The notes: generated by a model not told the origin, from the sequence alone. A DNA stretch of 64,000 nucleotides from Chloroflexota bacterium (GCA_016223135.1 JACRPQ010000017.1:62001-126000); one strand, 5' to 3'. Shown: positions 25,535 to 35,394, counted from the stretch's first letter. Program-made: numbers and translations.

Positions 25535-26933
25535 AACACTCTTCTTCAATCCCCTGCCAGGTTTCCTCGGGCAACTTCATATACCGCGTCAACAACGGAT
25601 GGACGCGCGCCATCTCCTCGTACATTCGCTGCGCCACGCGGCGGATGGAAAAGTGCGCGTTGGCGGCGGAACGCAGTTGACAGAACGCATACGCCTCCCG
25701 CAGGTTGAACTGCGCCAGAACGCGGCGGTTATAACCATTCGGGACGACGTATTGCGCCATGAGGGGACTGAACTCGTACAATTTCTCGAACATCTTCGCC
25801 GCCGCTTCCATCGCCGCTTCATATCTGGACCCGAAGCCTGCCTCCACCATCAAACGCGGAGTCGCGTACCCCAGCCGCGTCGTCAGTCGCTGCGGCGTCT
25901 GCGTCATCATGCGGTGACGTTTGAACTCGGCATACGCACCCTGATCCATGACCAGGTCGAAGGTGTAGGTGCAGTATTCCAGTTCGCGGAGCGGCGCGTC
26001 GTACCTGCCCAGCCTGCCCAGCAGCGACTCGGCAAGATTGGATTTGGCTTCCTCGGTCAACGCCTCGACATGCGATAACGCATCGGCATAGGTCATTTCG
26101 CCAAAGCGATAGAGCGCCGCGGCGAGGACTTTAGTCTCGCCGTTTTTGTCGTAATCAATCAAGCGGCACCACTCATCGGATTTACGATTGATGATTTCAG
26201 GTTGACGATTGCTCAAGCCGGCAGTGGTTTCAATGAGGTAGGGGACAACATCCGCATATTTCACCAGCGTGGGCGTTTCGGCTTTGGCAACTTCCTTGAC
26301 CTTTGCGCCAATCTCCCGCACCTCCGCCAGTTCGTGCGAGAGCATTTTGCGAATCATGCTTTCGATGACGCGGGCGTTGGCGGTCATGCCCACGTTGGCA
26401 AGCGCGGCGGCGGGCAGGAGGAAGCGGCACACGTCCACGTACTTGGAACGGATGCGGCGATCCCAGGCTTCGTCGGATTCGTTTTCGCGGCGCGGGAAAC
26501 GCTCAAGGATGAGGGAACGGACCGGGTCCAGCGAATCGGCATAGGTCTGGAAAAGGAAGCGGACGGTCTTTATGTATTCGTCACGCAGCGGATGTCCGTC
26601 CAATTCGGCGGGAATCCAAAAATCATCCTGTCCCCATTTTTGGTAGCGCGTGGATTTTTCGGTGTAGGAGGCAAGGCGGTTGCTTTCGATGCTCTCGATG
26701 GCGAGGCGCGAAACGTTCTCGAAGGCGATGTGCAAGACGGCATGTTCCGCCACCGAGGCATGACCGTATCCGACCACCCATTTTTCGTGGAATTTCGCGG
26801 AGGACTCGTCGCTCAACTCGGCGGCAATCTCGCGGAAGGATTCGGGCGAGCGCGAGGTCTTGGCGAAGGCAACGGCAATCGTTTCGGGGCTGAGCGCGCG
26901 AGGGGAAAGCAGGTAGATTTCACGTGCGGGCAT
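25518..26933 (-). CDS. ThyX-like protein with two ThyX domains
   Basis: 471 residues, about twice the usual ThyX length. ThyX is the FAD-dependent thymidylate synthase (dUMP to dTMP using methylene-tetrahydrofolate). The N-terminal half has YGHASVAEHAVLHIAFENVS and a degenerate active loop ESNRLASYTEKSTRYQ. The C-terminal half keeps RHRMMTQTPQRLTTRLG, with the RHR of the ThyX motif but not the full RHRxxSxxxxSxR, followed by NLREAYAFCQLR. ATG 26933 is chosen because of AGGAGAG 6 nt upstream; an upstream ATG would read through a terminator hairpin. TATAAT lies at 26961-26966. Confidence 0.88.
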   Translation of the reverse strand: MPAREIYLLSPRALSPETIAVAFAKTSRSPESFREIAAELSDESSAKFHEKWVVGYGHASVAEHAVLHIAFENVSRLAIESIESNRLASYTEKSTRYQKWGQDDFWIPAELDGHPLRDEYIKTVRFLFQTYADSLDPVRSLILERFPRRENESDEAWDRRIRSKYVDVCRFLLPAAALANVGMTANARVIESMIRKMLSHELAEVREIGAKVKEVAKAETPTLVKYADVVPYLIETTAGLSNRQPEIINRKSDEWCRLIDYDKNGETKVLAAALYRFGEMTYADALSHVEALTEEAKSNLAESLLGRLGRYDAPLRELEYCTYTFDLVMDQGAYAEFKRHRMMTQTPQRLTTRLGYATPRLMVEAGFGSRYEAAMEAAAKMFEKLYEFSPLMAQYVVPNGYNRRVLAQFNLREAYAFCQLRSAANAHFSIRRVAQRMYEEMARVHPLLTRYMKLPEETWQGIEEECFTKRG

Positions 26934-26960
26934 GGGGTCTCTCCTCTGAAGGTCTGGCGC

Positions 26961-26966
26961 ATTATA
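26961..26966 (-). promoter_or_regulatory. -10 box of thyX
   Basis: TATAAT about 28 nt before the ATG, directly after the terminator of the upstream gene. No clear -35. Confidence 0.55.
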
Positions 26967-26976
26967 CCGTGCGGGC

Positions 26977-27004
26977 AAAGAAAAGGGCGGCTCGCGAGCC
27001 GCCC
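26977..27004 (-). terminator. Terminator of the YdjM-like gene
   Basis: GGGCGGCTCG/CGAGCCGCCC perfect hairpin followed by TTTTC on the minus strand, 13 bp after the stop codon. Confidence 0.9.
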
Positions 27005-27016
27005 GATGTTTCATCG

Positions 27017-27697
27017 TCAGGTCGTTTCAATTGTTCGCTTCATCCGTAATGTGATCACGAATATCACAACCAACGACAGCAGGTACAACCCTCCATAAAC
27101 TTGATAGGACAGCCCTTTTGAACCAAGGATGAAAAAGAGCAATGTAAACAGGATGAACAGCGCAAATTGCAAAGACGCCCACATTCGCAGGGAGCGCCTG
27201 CTGTGCAGGTCGGTGCTGAAGCGCAGAGCGAGAGAGTCAAGCAGGAGGAAATACAACCCAAACGCCAGAAACTCACCCGTTTCGAGAAGAATCTTCAGCC
27301 AGGCAGGGGTGACGAACCAACGCCAGAAATTCAACTCGAAGGAAAGGGGCCAGAGCAGTCTCACTCCGCCAAACCACAACACAAGGTCAAGGGCAATGTG
27401 CATCAGAATCCCTGCGCCCAAGCCGTTGCCGAAGTTCTTCCATTTTTCGTTCTTCAACGCGAGCGAGAGGATGTAGAACACAAAGATCACTGCCAAAACG
27501 GTAAAGAGGCTGTGCGTGAATGTGCGGTGGTAGCCTTCGGGGTTGGGTAGTTTGGCAAGCACAGCATAGGCAACGACAAAGTTATCCAAATCGGGAAACA
27601 CGCTGCCCAGCACCACCCCAAGCAAAAACCATTCCCGTTTTGGCATCCACTTGCGGGATGCAATGGCAACCATTCCGTGAATTCCAGCCTGCGGCAT
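27017..27697 (-). CDS. YdjM/DUF457-family membrane hydrolase
   Basis: 226 residues from ATG 27697 (AAGGAG 6 nt upstream). The N-terminus has GSVFPDLDNF and HRTFTHSLF, the metal-binding Asp and His motifs of the YdjM (PF04307) family, and about five membrane helices follow. The family is annotated as LexA-regulated or inner-membrane metal-dependent hydrolases, with few proven substrates. Single-gene unit with its own terminator; the upstream ribF terminator separates it from the nusA operon. Confidence 0.85.
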   Translation of the reverse strand: MPQAGIHGMVAIASRKWMPKREWFLLGVVLGSVFPDLDNFVVAYAVLAKLPNPEGYHRTFTHSLFTVLAVIFVFYILSLALKNEKWKNFGNGLGAGILMHIALDLVLWFGGVRLLWPLSFELNFWRWFVTPAWLKILLETGEFLAFGLYFLLLDSLALRFSTDLHSRRSLRMWASLQFALFILFTLLFFILGSKGLSYQVYGGLYLLSLVVIFVITLRMKRTIETT

Positions 27698-27735
27698 GAG
27701 AGTCTCCTTGATGTATCTGATACAACCCTGCGCAA

Positions 27736-27764
27736 ACAAAAAGGGAACGGCTTACGCCGTTCCC
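27736..27764 (-). terminator. Terminator of the nusA-ribF operon
   Basis: GGGAACGGC/GCCGTTCCC hairpin followed by TTTTTG; the stop codon of ribF lies within the loop and stem. Confidence 0.9.
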
Positions 27765-28675
27765 AGAATTGCGCGGGTTTGTTCCACATCGCGCCTGATC
27801 TGCTGAAGGAGCGCCTCCACCGAGTCGTACTTCAACTCGTCGCGCAGACGGGCGATGAACTCCAACCGCAGCATTTCGCCGTAGATGTCGCGGTTGAAAT
27901 CGAGCAGATATGCCTCCACGTTGATGGTTTGCTTGTCGGGTGTGAAGGTGGGGTTGGTTCCGAGATTGACCGCCGCCATGTATCGCTCACTGCCAAGATA
28001 CGCCCAGCAGGCATAGATGCCGCCCGCAGGCAGGACCTTTTCACGGGCATATTCGAGATTGGCGGTAGGGAAGCCGATGGTTCGCCCGCGCCGGTCGCCG
28101 TTCGTCACCAGTCCCTGCAATTGATAGGGATGTCCCAATAAACGGGCGGCTTCCTCCACCTTTCCGACGCTGATCAGTTTGCGGATTTCGGTGGACGAGA
28201 CGACGCCGCTTTCGTCGCCCAGGGCTGATACCGTTTCGACGCCGTATCCCAACTCCAAGCCGATTTCAGCCAGCCGCGCGGCGTTGCCTTCGCGATCCTT
28301 TCCCAGCGTGGAGTCGTAGCCGAGGATGAGGCGCACCAGCCCCAGTTGAGTCTTGAGGCGTTTCATGAAGTCGTAGGCGGTGATCTCGGCAAGTTGACGG
28401 TCGAAGGTCTGCGTGATGACCACGTCCACGCCGAATTCGCCAAGCAGCCGGGCGCGTTCGCCGGGCAGGGTGAGCAGTTTGATGTCGCCGCGCCCAAAGA
28501 CTTTGGCGGGATGCGGGTCGAACGTTAAAACGACGGCAGGCAGCCCATCGGCATGGGCGCCTGCCACCAGTTTGTTGATGATTTGTTGATGCCCGCGGTG
28601 GACGCCATCGAACACGCCGACGGTCAGCCATGAACCGGGGAGGGTGACTTCCTCAAGGGAGCGGTAATGCAGCAT
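27752..28675 (-). CDS. ribF: Bifunctional riboflavin kinase/FAD synthetase
   Basis: Cytoplasmic enzyme making FMN from riboflavin and then FAD; 307 residues, normal. The N-terminal adenylyltransferase domain has TVGVFDGVHRGHQ (about 17-29) and a LGYDSTLGKDREGN block. The C-terminal flavokinase domain has VTNGDRRGRTIGFPTANL (about 190-207) and the TNPTF motif. Last gene of the nusA operon, 48 bp after truB, a common arrangement in bacteria. Confidence 0.97.
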   Translation of the reverse strand: MLHYRSLEEVTLPGSWLTVGVFDGVHRGHQQIINKLVAGAHADGLPAVVLTFDPHPAKVFGRGDIKLLTLPGERARLLGEFGVDVVITQTFDRQLAEITAYDFMKRLKTQLGLVRLILGYDSTLGKDREGNAARLAEIGLELGYGVETVSALGDESGVVSSTEIRKLISVGKVEEAARLLGHPYQLQGLVTNGDRRGRTIGFPTANLEYAREKVLPAGGIYACWAYLGSERYMAAVNLGTNPTFTPDKQTINVEAYLLDFNRDIYGEMLRLEFIARLRDELKYDSVEALLQQIRRDVEQTRAILGTA

Positions 28676-28723
28676 GGCGGGAGTTCGCTCTCAGCGGTTC
28701 GGGAGGCTGGAGCAGAATATCTG

Positions 28724-29650
28724 TTAGTCGCTGGTAAAGAAGACTTTTTTGGGCTGCCAGGCGGGGGCGCCGTCTTCATCAATGACGCATTCCAGCAAGG
28801 CAACCAGTTCGCCTTGGGTGCTGACGCCGCGCACACGTTTGCCCACCGGCGTATCGGCTTCGGCTTTGACGCGATGACCGTGACGCACGCCTTCCACTTC
28901 ATCCGGGTTGAGTTCGATGGCGGGCCAGTCGGCGAGCGCTTCGGCGGCGGGAATCAGATATTGATACCAGTTGCCTGCCTGAAACGCTTCTTGCAGTTTG
29001 CGCAGGGGTACGGCATCGCGCAGGGAGAAACGTCCGCTTTTGGTACGGCGCAAGCCAACCAGGTAAGCGCCGCAGCCGAGTTTTTCACCGAGGTCATTTG
29101 CCAGCGAGCGGACGTAGGTGCCGGACGAGCAATGCACGTCTATGACCACTTCGGGCGGCGCCCATTCCAGCACTTCGAGGTGATGGACGGTGATTTTGCG
29201 CGGCGCGAGGTCCACCTCTTCGCCTTTGCGCGCCATTTCATACGCCTTGCGTCCCTGCACTTTGACGGCGGAATAAGGCGGCGGCGTCTGTTCGATTTCG
29301 CCGATGAAGGTTTTCAACACTTCTTCGAATTGCTGTTCGGTAATATTGATGGGCTGATTGCTCTGGGTAAATTTTCCATCCGCATCGAAGGTGTCGGTCT
29401 TGGCACCAAGACGGATGATGGCTTGGTAACGTTTGTCTGAGGCAGAAACATATTCACTCAACCGCACCGCCGGTCCTACCAGAATGACCAGCACGCCGGA
29501 TGCGCGCGGGTCCAAGGTGCCGGTGTGACCTGCCCGGCGCAGACCGGTGCCGTTGCGGATTGCCTGCACTACATCGTGGGATGTCATGCCCACGGGTTTA
29601 TCCACAACCAGCACGCCCGAGATGGCGTTTTTAATATCCTGACTGTTCAT
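28724..29650 (-). CDS. truB: tRNA pseudouridine(55) synthase
   Basis: Isomerises U55 of tRNA to pseudouridine; 308 residues. Motif I near the N-terminus (LVVDKPVGMTSHDVV) and motif II GHTGTLDPRASGVL with catalytic Asp47. KRYQAIIRLGAKTDTFDADG follows. The C-terminal part (about 235-300) is a PUA-like domain. AGGAGG lies 4 nt before ATG 29650, which excludes a longer form. It lies between nrnA and ribF. Confidence 0.97.
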   Translation of the reverse strand: MNSQDIKNAISGVLVVDKPVGMTSHDVVQAIRNGTGLRRAGHTGTLDPRASGVLVILVGPAVRLSEYVSASDKRYQAIIRLGAKTDTFDADGKFTQSNQPINITEQQFEEVLKTFIGEIEQTPPPYSAVKVQGRKAYEMARKGEEVDLAPRKITVHHLEVLEWAPPEVVIDVHCSSGTYVRSLANDLGEKLGCGAYLVGLRRTKSGRFSLRDAVPLRKLQEAFQAGNWYQYLIPAAEALADWPAIELNPDEVEGVRHGHRVKAEADTPVGKRVRGVSTQGELVALLECVIDEDGAPAWQPKKVFFTSD

Positions 29651-29705
29651 TTTTCCTCCTGAAGTATTCATGCTTCTAATTATGACACAATTATCCGATT
29701 TATAG

Positions 29706-30662
29706 TTAGAGTCCCAACATTTCGCGGGTTGTTTTTAGTACCAATGGTTGAACCTCTGCGAGTTTTCCCGGTATATCTGCCCCTGCCGCGGCAGCATGCC
29801 CCCCACCGTTGAAATGCTTTGCCACCTTTGAAACATCAATGTCCGGCTCCAAAGCGCGCCAGGAAATTTTCACATGATTGTCGTTTTGTTCGACGAAAAC
29901 CATTCCCACTTTGTTCCCGTCAATGGCGGAAATCATGTTGATGAGGTCGGCGTCGTCGTTGCCGCCATAGCCTGCACGTTTGCGATCTTCAAGCGTGAGC
30001 GTACCCCAAACGATGCCGTTGGCGTGTTCCAAACTGGAAAGACCTGCGCCCCAATATTTTGCCGCAGGGAATGTTTTTTTGACCAGCGAGCGCAGGTACA
30101 GGTCCGGCATGTTGACGCCGGTTTCCATGAGCATGGCGCACTGGCGAAGCGCCTCGGGGGTGGTATTCGAGGTGCGGAAGCCAAGCGTGTCGGTGATGAT
30201 GCCGGTCAGCAGCGCGGCTGCGATGGGTTTGGTGATGGCGAAGCCCCATTCCGGCAGGTGATTGGTGAGGATGGCGGCAGTTGCCACCTCGTCGGCTTCG
30301 ATGAGGTTGATTTTGCCGTACTTCTCGTTGGTGATGTGATGGTCAATGTTGATGTCGGGCTGCCCGAAGTTTTCAAAGACCTTGCCCGTGCGTTTGAAAT
30401 CGGCGCAGTCCACAGTGATGAAGGTGTCGTATTCGCCGCTGGGCGCTTTGAGGACGAGTTCGCTGCCTTCCAAATGTCGGAAGGAGGCGGGGATGCCGTC
30501 TGCCAACACCATCTGCACCGATTTGCCGGCGTCCATGAGCGCCAGCCCCAAACCGAGCAGGGAACCGATAGCATCGCCATCCGGGCGGACGTGCGACGCC
30601 ACTATCACTTTGTTTGCTTTGGCAAGCCGTTCTTTGATCGCCCCTGTTGTTTCTTTGTCCAT
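29706..30662 (-). CDS. nrnA: DHH phosphoesterase, NrnA-type nanoRNase/pAp phosphatase
   Basis: Degrades 2-5-nt RNA and often 3'-phosphoadenosine 5'-phosphate; 318 residues. The N-terminal DHH domain has SHVRPDGDAIGS (about 22-33), VDCADFKRTG and NIDHHITNEKYG; the C-terminal DHHA1 domain ends with HFNGGGHAAAAGADIPG. It sits between rbfA and truB as in many Gram-positive nusA operons. Confidence 0.95.
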   Translation of the reverse strand: MDKETTGAIKERLAKANKVIVASHVRPDGDAIGSLLGLGLALMDAGKSVQMVLADGIPASFRHLEGSELVLKAPSGEYDTFITVDCADFKRTGKVFENFGQPDINIDHHITNEKYGKINLIEADEVATAAILTNHLPEWGFAITKPIAAALLTGIITDTLGFRTSNTTPEALRQCAMLMETGVNMPDLYLRSLVKKTFPAAKYWGAGLSSLEHANGIVWGTLTLEDRKRAGYGGNDDADLINMISAIDGNKVGMVFVEQNDNHVKISWRALEPDIDVSKVAKHFNGGGHAAAAGADIPGKLAEVQPLVLKTTREMLGL

Positions 30663-30731
30663 TTCTATTTATCTCTCCGTGCGTTTTACCATAAATATAA
30701 CGTTGCAATGGTTAAGGGTATATTAAGACTT

Positions 30732-31085
30732 TTATCGTTTTTTGTTTCTCAATTCCGCCAGCAGTCTTTCGATATGGTCGGCGTTTTCGGGCGTCATATC
30801 CCAGTGGAAGCGCAGACGGGGAAAGGTGCGCAGTTCGATGCGCGAGGCGAGCGTCCGCCGGATGAAACCGGCAGCAGATTCCAGTCCGGCAAGAACGTCT
30901 TTGGAACGCGAAACGCCCTCCACCGCAGAGACGTAAATATCCGCATACGCCAGCTCCTTATCCACTTTCACGTCGGTGACGTAGATGAGATGCAGGCGCG
31001 GGTCGCTGATTTCGCGGATAAGCATTTCCGAGAGTTCTTCGCGGATGCGGTCCGCGATGCGCTGAAGTCGTAGACCGGATGGCAT
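30732..31085 (-). CDS. rbfA: Ribosome-binding factor A
   Basis: 30S maturation factor needed for 16S 5' processing and cold growth; 117 residues from ATG 31085 (AAGGAA upstream). KH-like fold with LQRIADRIREELSEMLIREI, then DPRLHLIYVTDVKV and LRFHWDMTPENADHIERLL. It starts 11 bp after infB. Confidence 0.96.
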   Translation of the reverse strand: MPSGLRLQRIADRIREELSEMLIREISDPRLHLIYVTDVKVDKELAYADIYVSAVEGVSRSKDVLAGLESAAGFIRRTLASRIELRTFPRLRFHWDMTPENADHIERLLAELRNKKR

Positions 31086-31096
31086 GTCGCGTTTCC

Positions 31097-32863
31097 TTAT
31101 TCGAGGAGGTAGCAAACCAGTTGATCGCCGACCTGAATGTCTTTGAAATTCTTGAAACCAACGCCGCACTCGAATCCCTGGCGGATTTCCTTGACGTCCT
31201 CTTTCTCATGGCGCAGCGAACTCATTTCGCCCTCATAGACGATGTCGCTGCCGCGATACAACCTGACCTTTGCGTTGCGGCGCAGTTCACCTTCGGTTAC
31301 ACGGCAGCCTGCCACTTTGCCGAACTTGGAAGCGGTGAAGACCGCCAGCACCTGAGCGCGCCCGATGATTCTTTCCTGCACCACCGGCTCGAGCATACCT
31401 TTGAGCGCCTTTTCGATGTCTTCGGTCATGCGGTAGATGATGTCGTAGAGGCGAATATCCACGCCTTCTTTTTCAGCGAGGCGGCGGGCGGAAACATCCG
31501 CCTGGACGTTGAAGCCAATGATGATGGCGTGAGAAGCGGATGCAAGCATGATGTCGTTATCGGTGATGTTGCCGGTTTCGGAGTAGATGATTTTGATGCC
31601 AATCTCGCCGCCGCCCAGTTTATTCAACTCGGAGACGATCGGGTCGAGCGATCCCTGCACATCCGCCTTGACGATCAGGTTGAGTTCTTTTGCCTCGCCG
31701 GCTTGAACATTGGCAAACAAATCCTCCAGCGAGACCTTCTTCCTTGACTGCGCCTGTTCTTTCGCCGCGTTCAGCCGCTCCGTCACGATGACGCGCGCTT
31801 CCTTTTCCGAAGGCACCACCTGGAACAGGTCGCCGGCGGAGGGGACTTCATTCAATCCCAACACCTGCACCGGCGTGGAAGGACCAGCCTTTTTGACCGG
31901 TTTCCCTTTGTAATCGGAAAGGGCGCGCAGTTTGCCGTAGGCGGTACCTGCCACCACCACATCGCCCACAGAAAGCGTGCCGTTTTGAACGAGGAGGGTG
32001 GCAATGACTCCCTTGCTTTTATCCAATTGCGCTTCAATGACCGTTCCAATCACCTTGCCGGCCGGGTTGGCGTTGATTTGCATATTATCCGCCACCAGCA
32101 AAATGGCTTCGAGCAAATCGTCTATGCCCTGCCTCATCTTGGCAGAGACCGGGATGACCATGGTGTTGCCGCCCCATTCGTCCGGCACGAGTTCCTGCTC
32201 GGCAAGTTGTTTCTTGACCAGGTCGGGGTTGGCGTTGTCCTTATCCACCTTGTTAAGCGCCACAATAATCGGCACGCGCGCCGCCTTGGCGTGGGCAATG
32301 GCTTCCTTCGTCTGTGGCATGACGCCGTCATCCGCCGCCACGACGAGGATGACAATATCCGCGCCCTGAGCGCCGCGCGCCCGCATCTGCGTAAAGGCGG
32401 CGTGACCGGGCGTATCCAGGAACGTAATCAGGCGTCCCTTCATCTCCACCTGATACGCGCCGATGTGCTGGGTGATTCCGCCCGCCTCGCCCGCCGCCAC
32501 ATTCGTCTGGCGAATGGCGTCCAGCAGGCTGGTTTTACCGTGATCCACATGCCCCAAAATCGTTACCACCGGCGGACGCGGCTTCAACTTCGTCTTATCT
32601 TCGCCGGCAATCATTTGCCGCCACAGAGGAATTTCACCGCTTTCAACCGCCGCCTCTTCAACGACTTCGGGAACGGCTTCAAACCCATACTCCCCCACCA
32701 CAATCGCGGCAGTATCGAAATCCACGGACTGGTTGATGGTTGCCATCACCCCGTTGGACATCAGTTTTTTGATTAAATCAATGGGACTCTTACCGATTTT
32801 CTGCGCCAAATCGCGCACTACAATACTACTCGGCAATTCAATCTTGTTTCCGTTGTTACTCAT
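31097..32863 (-). CDS. infB: Translation initiation factor IF-2
   Basis: GTPase that brings initiator tRNA to the 30S subunit; 588 residues, short because the N-terminus has only one IF2_N domain (about 8-60, ELPSSIVVRDLAQKIGKSPI) instead of the long linker of proteobacteria. G domain: GHVDHGKT (104-111), DTPGHAAF, NKVDKDNA, SAKMRQG. Domains II and III follow, and the C-terminal fMet-tRNA domain ends at ENFKDIQVGDQ-like residues. ATG 32863 is chosen for GGAGG 5 nt upstream; the open frame before it crosses a non-coding gap of about 125 bp. Confidence 0.98.
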   Translation of the reverse strand: MSNNGNKIELPSSIVVRDLAQKIGKSPIDLIKKLMSNGVMATINQSVDFDTAAIVVGEYGFEAVPEVVEEAAVESGEIPLWRQMIAGEDKTKLKPRPPVVTILGHVDHGKTSLLDAIRQTNVAAGEAGGITQHIGAYQVEMKGRLITFLDTPGHAAFTQMRARGAQGADIVILVVAADDGVMPQTKEAIAHAKAARVPIIVALNKVDKDNANPDLVKKQLAEQELVPDEWGGNTMVIPVSAKMRQGIDDLLEAILLVADNMQINANPAGKVIGTVIEAQLDKSKGVIATLLVQNGTLSVGDVVVAGTAYGKLRALSDYKGKPVKKAGPSTPVQVLGLNEVPSAGDLFQVVPSEKEARVIVTERLNAAKEQAQSRKKVSLEDLFANVQAGEAKELNLIVKADVQGSLDPIVSELNKLGGGEIGIKIIYSETGNITDNDIMLASASHAIIIGFNVQADVSARRLAEKEGVDIRLYDIIYRMTEDIEKALKGMLEPVVQERIIGRAQVLAVFTASKFGKVAGCRVTEGELRRNAKVRLYRGSDIVYEGEMSSLRHEKEDVKEIRQGFECGVGFKNFKDIQVGDQLVCYLLE

Positions 32864-32987
32864 GGGACCTCCACAAATCAGCAAAACGCAAGTCTGCAGC
32901 CATGCAGAGCAAGGGAAATGGCGGTGCGCAGGCTTGCAGTTTGCGCACTTTCGCCGGCGGAGCCCCGTGAGTTGTCTACGGCTTACA

Positions 32988-33299
32988 TCACAGGGTCTCC
33001 CCTTCACTTGCCTCTTGCGGCAATGAGTTCATAAAATCTTCAAGCGTTGCGCGCTCGTCCGGAGAAATCGTCGTCTTCAGAGCATGGGCAAGCGCGCCCC
33101 TCAAGCCTCGTTCCCAGCAGTCGCGGCGGTCATGCAGGTAGGCGCCCCGCCCCGCCAGTTTGCCCGTCGGGTCAATCTGCACGCCCTGGGCAGTTCGCAC
33201 AATGCGGATCATTGTCCGTTTGGGCAGAACTTCACGGCAGCCCACGCACGTCCGCTGGGGCACATGCTTTACACGCTGAACAGGCTTCTTTTTAGGCAC
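32988..33299 (-). CDS. ylxR: YlxR/DUF448 RNA-binding protein
   Basis: 103-residue conserved protein encoded between nusA and infB. TCVGCREVLPKRTMIRIVRT and GKLAGRGAYLHDRRDCWE are the family hallmarks (charged RNA-binding surface). YlxR proteins bind RNase P RNA or act as regulators in some species; the exact role here is unknown. It starts 20 bp after nusA. Confidence 0.95.
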   Translation of the reverse strand: MPKKKPVQRVKHVPQRTCVGCREVLPKRTMIRIVRTAQGVQIDPTGKLAGRGAYLHDRRDCWERGLRGALAHALKTTISPDERATLEDFMNSLPQEASEGETL

Positions 33300-33319
33300 C
33301 TTCGGTCTCGCGCAAAGGT

Positions 33320-35203
33320 TTACCAGTCCTCGCCGAAGTCATCGCCACCGCGCTTATGCTTCTTGCGGCTGACCACTTCGCCAAGTTTTTCATCGTACTC
33401 CAGCGCCACGCCTTTCTTCTTGCCTTTTTTGCCTTTCTTCTTGTCCTTCGACTCTTCATCCTCATCCACGGCAGCAGTTTGGAAGATTTCCGGCTTGAGG
33501 GAGAAGAGTTCGTCCAGCGAGACGCCATCCTTGTGACCTTCGTCCTCCGCCTCTTCGGCGGCTTTCTTCGCTTCTTTCTTCGCCGGCGCCTGTTTCTCGG
33601 CAACGGGCATTTCTGCCGCTGGAGGTTCGGTCGCCGCTTCTGCCGCGGGTTCGGTCACAGCCTCGGGAGCAGGAGCAGGCTGCGGCTCGGCGGGAGGCGG
33701 CTCGGGGAAGGTCAACGCGGCAAGGGCTTCTTCGATGTTCTGAATGGCTTTCGGTCCGATGCCGGGCAGTCCGAGCACGCTGTTGGGGTCGAGTTTCATT
33801 TTGACCATCAAACTGCCGACCGTTTCAATGCCGGCTTCGGTCAGAATGTTATAGACGTGTTCCTTGATGCCCGCCTGTTCGAGCGGCATGGAGAATGCCG
33901 CCGCCGGCACGCCCGCCTGTTCGGCAAGCGAGACGTTCACTTCCGCCACGCGCACCGCTTCGGCTTTCATTTCGCTGGTGCGGCGTTCTACGCGGTCAAT
34001 GAACTTGGCGAGCATGTCATACTCTTCCGGCGTGACAGGTTTGCCCTCCGCCTTTTTGGCGAGGACTTCCTCCACAGCAGGAATGGATTCGACGGCGCCG
34101 GGCAGCAGCGCGGCAAGTTCGGGATCGTTTTGCAGTTTGACGATAGTCTCGGCGGCGGCTTCGATGATGGATTTGATGTCAATGCGCCAGCCGGTCAGTT
34201 TGGCGGCGAGGCGGGCGTTCTGTCCGTCGCGCCCAATTGCCAGACTCAACTGGTCCTCACTCACCACAACAGTCGCGGTACGCGCGCCTTCCGAGTCGGC
34301 GAGGTACACCCCTGTCACACGCGCCGGGCTGATGGCTTTGGTAATGTACACCAGCGGGTCGGGATGCCATTCGATGATGTCAATCTTCTCGTCATGCAAT
34401 TCTTTGACGATTGCTTGAATGCGCACGCCCTTGATGCCCACGCACGCGCCGACCGGGTCAATGCCCGGCTGGGTGGCGCTCACCGCCACTTTGGCGCGGG
34501 CGCCCGGCTCGCGGGCAATGGCACGAATCTCCACCACGCCGTGATAGATTTCCGGCACTTCGTTTTCGAGCAGGCGGCGCAGGAAATTGCGGTGCGCCCG
34601 CGAGAGGATGATTTGCGGACCGCGCGGTCCGTCCTTCACTTCCAGCACCACCGCGCGGATGCGGTCATGCACTTTGAAGCGCTCGCCAGGGATGCGCTGG
34701 CTGGCAGGCAGCGTGCCTTCTGCCTTCATATCCAGCCCGACGGTGGTGCTTTGCGCGTTGGTCGCCTGCACCACACCGCTGACGATTTCACCGATTTGCC
34801 GCTCGAAGTACTGCATCTGGTTGGCGCGTTCCGCTTCACGGATGCGCTGCTGGATGACCTGACGCGCCGTTTGCGCGGCAACACGTCCGAAATCGGCGGG
34901 CGTGGATTCGACGATGACCATGTCGCCCACCTGCGCATCCGGCTTGACCTTGCGCGCCTCTTCCAGCAGGACTTCGGTCTTGGGTTCGATGACGTCTTCG
35001 ACGACTTCCTTTTCGGCAAAGACGGTTACCTTGCCGGTTTCGGGGTCAATCCTGGCTTCCACGTGCTGGGCAGCAGATGCGCCCACAGCCCGCCGATAGG
35101 CTGACACCATCGCGGATTCGATCGCGGAAATAATCACTTCCTTGGAAAGTTGTTTGTCTTCCAACACATCGTTGAAAGCCAGGAGAAATTCATTCTTCGC
35201 CAT
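33320..35203 (-). CDS. nusA: Transcription elongation factor NusA with C-terminal acidic/lysine-rich extension
   Basis: Controls pausing, termination and antitermination; 627 residues. N-terminal polymerase-binding domain (1-130), S1 domain (about 135-200), two KH domains (about 230-345; [41 protein letters not shown]) and a helix-hairpin-helix repeat ([16 protein letters not shown]) near 480. The last 130 residues are a Pro/Ala/Glu-rich linker and a lysine-rich tail ([19 protein letters not shown]). First gene of the nusA-ylxR-infB-rbfA-nrnA-truB-ribF operon. The rimP gene that usually precedes it is missing; a promoter and 4HB element 2 are there instead. Confidence 0.97.
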   Translation of the reverse strand: MAKNEFLLAFNDVLEDKQLSKEVIISAIESAMVSAYRRAVGASAAQHVEARIDPETGKVTVFAEKEVVEDVIEPKTEVLLEEARKVKPDAQVGDMVIVESTPADFGRVAAQTARQVIQQRIREAERANQMQYFERQIGEIVSGVVQATNAQSTTVGLDMKAEGTLPASQRIPGERFKVHDRIRAVVLEVKDGPRGPQIILSRAHRNFLRRLLENEVPEIYHGVVEIRAIAREPGARAKVAVSATQPGIDPVGACVGIKGVRIQAIVKELHDEKIDIIEWHPDPLVYITKAISPARVTGVYLADSEGARTATVVVSEDQLSLAIGRDGQNARLAAKLTGWRIDIKSIIEAAAETIVKLQNDPELAALLPGAVESIPAVEEVLAKKAEGKPVTPEEYDMLAKFIDRVERRTSEMKAEAVRVAEVNVSLAEQAGVPAAAFSMPLEQAGIKEHVYNILTEAGIETVGSLMVKMKLDPNSVLGLPGIGPKAIQNIEEALAALTFPEPPPAEPQPAPAPEAVTEPAAEAATEPPAAEMPVAEKQAPAKKEAKKAAEEAEDEGHKDGVSLDELFSLKPEIFQTAAVDEDEESKDKKKGKKGKKKGVALEYDEKLGEVVSRKKHKRGGDDFGEDW

Positions 35204-35295
35204 GCCGGTTGCTCCGTGTACTCCTTATTACAAGCAGAAAAGTGGGGGGCGCCCACTTCTCGGTGTGTTCGATCATCAGTTCGACGTGCGCCCAT

Positions 35296-35324
35296 ATTTT
35301 AGCACGGTGGGGGAAAAGTTGCAA
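35296..35324 (-). promoter_or_regulatory. Promoter of the nusA operon
   Basis: On the minus strand TTGCAA (35319-35324), 17-bp spacer, TAAAAT (35296-35301). The leader then contains an AGAAGTGGG/CCCCACTTTTCT hairpin (about 35235-35262) before the nusA ribosome site. On the plus strand TATAAT (35327-35332) may serve the 4HB gene. Confidence 0.8.
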
Positions 35325-35339
35325 GATATAATACGGGAA

Positions 35340-35368
35340 CAAATGTGCAAAGGAGCAAATGTGCAAAC
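35340..35368. repeat. Octamer array, 5' side of 4HB element 2
   Basis: Units caaatgtg, caaaggag, caaatgtg, caaac, period 8, immediately downstream of the nusA promoter region. Its inverted partner is at 35816-35864. Confidence 0.78.
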
Positions 35369-35394
35369 ATACAGAACTGAAGAGTTTTTGAAAA

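Noticed and set aside
26934..27014. N-terminal extension of the ThyX protein
   Set aside because: Would translate through a perfect terminator hairpin; AGGAGAG marks the internal start.
32864..33007. N-terminal extension of IF-2
   Set aside because: Low-quality sequence without ribosome site; GGAGG fits the internal ATG exactly.
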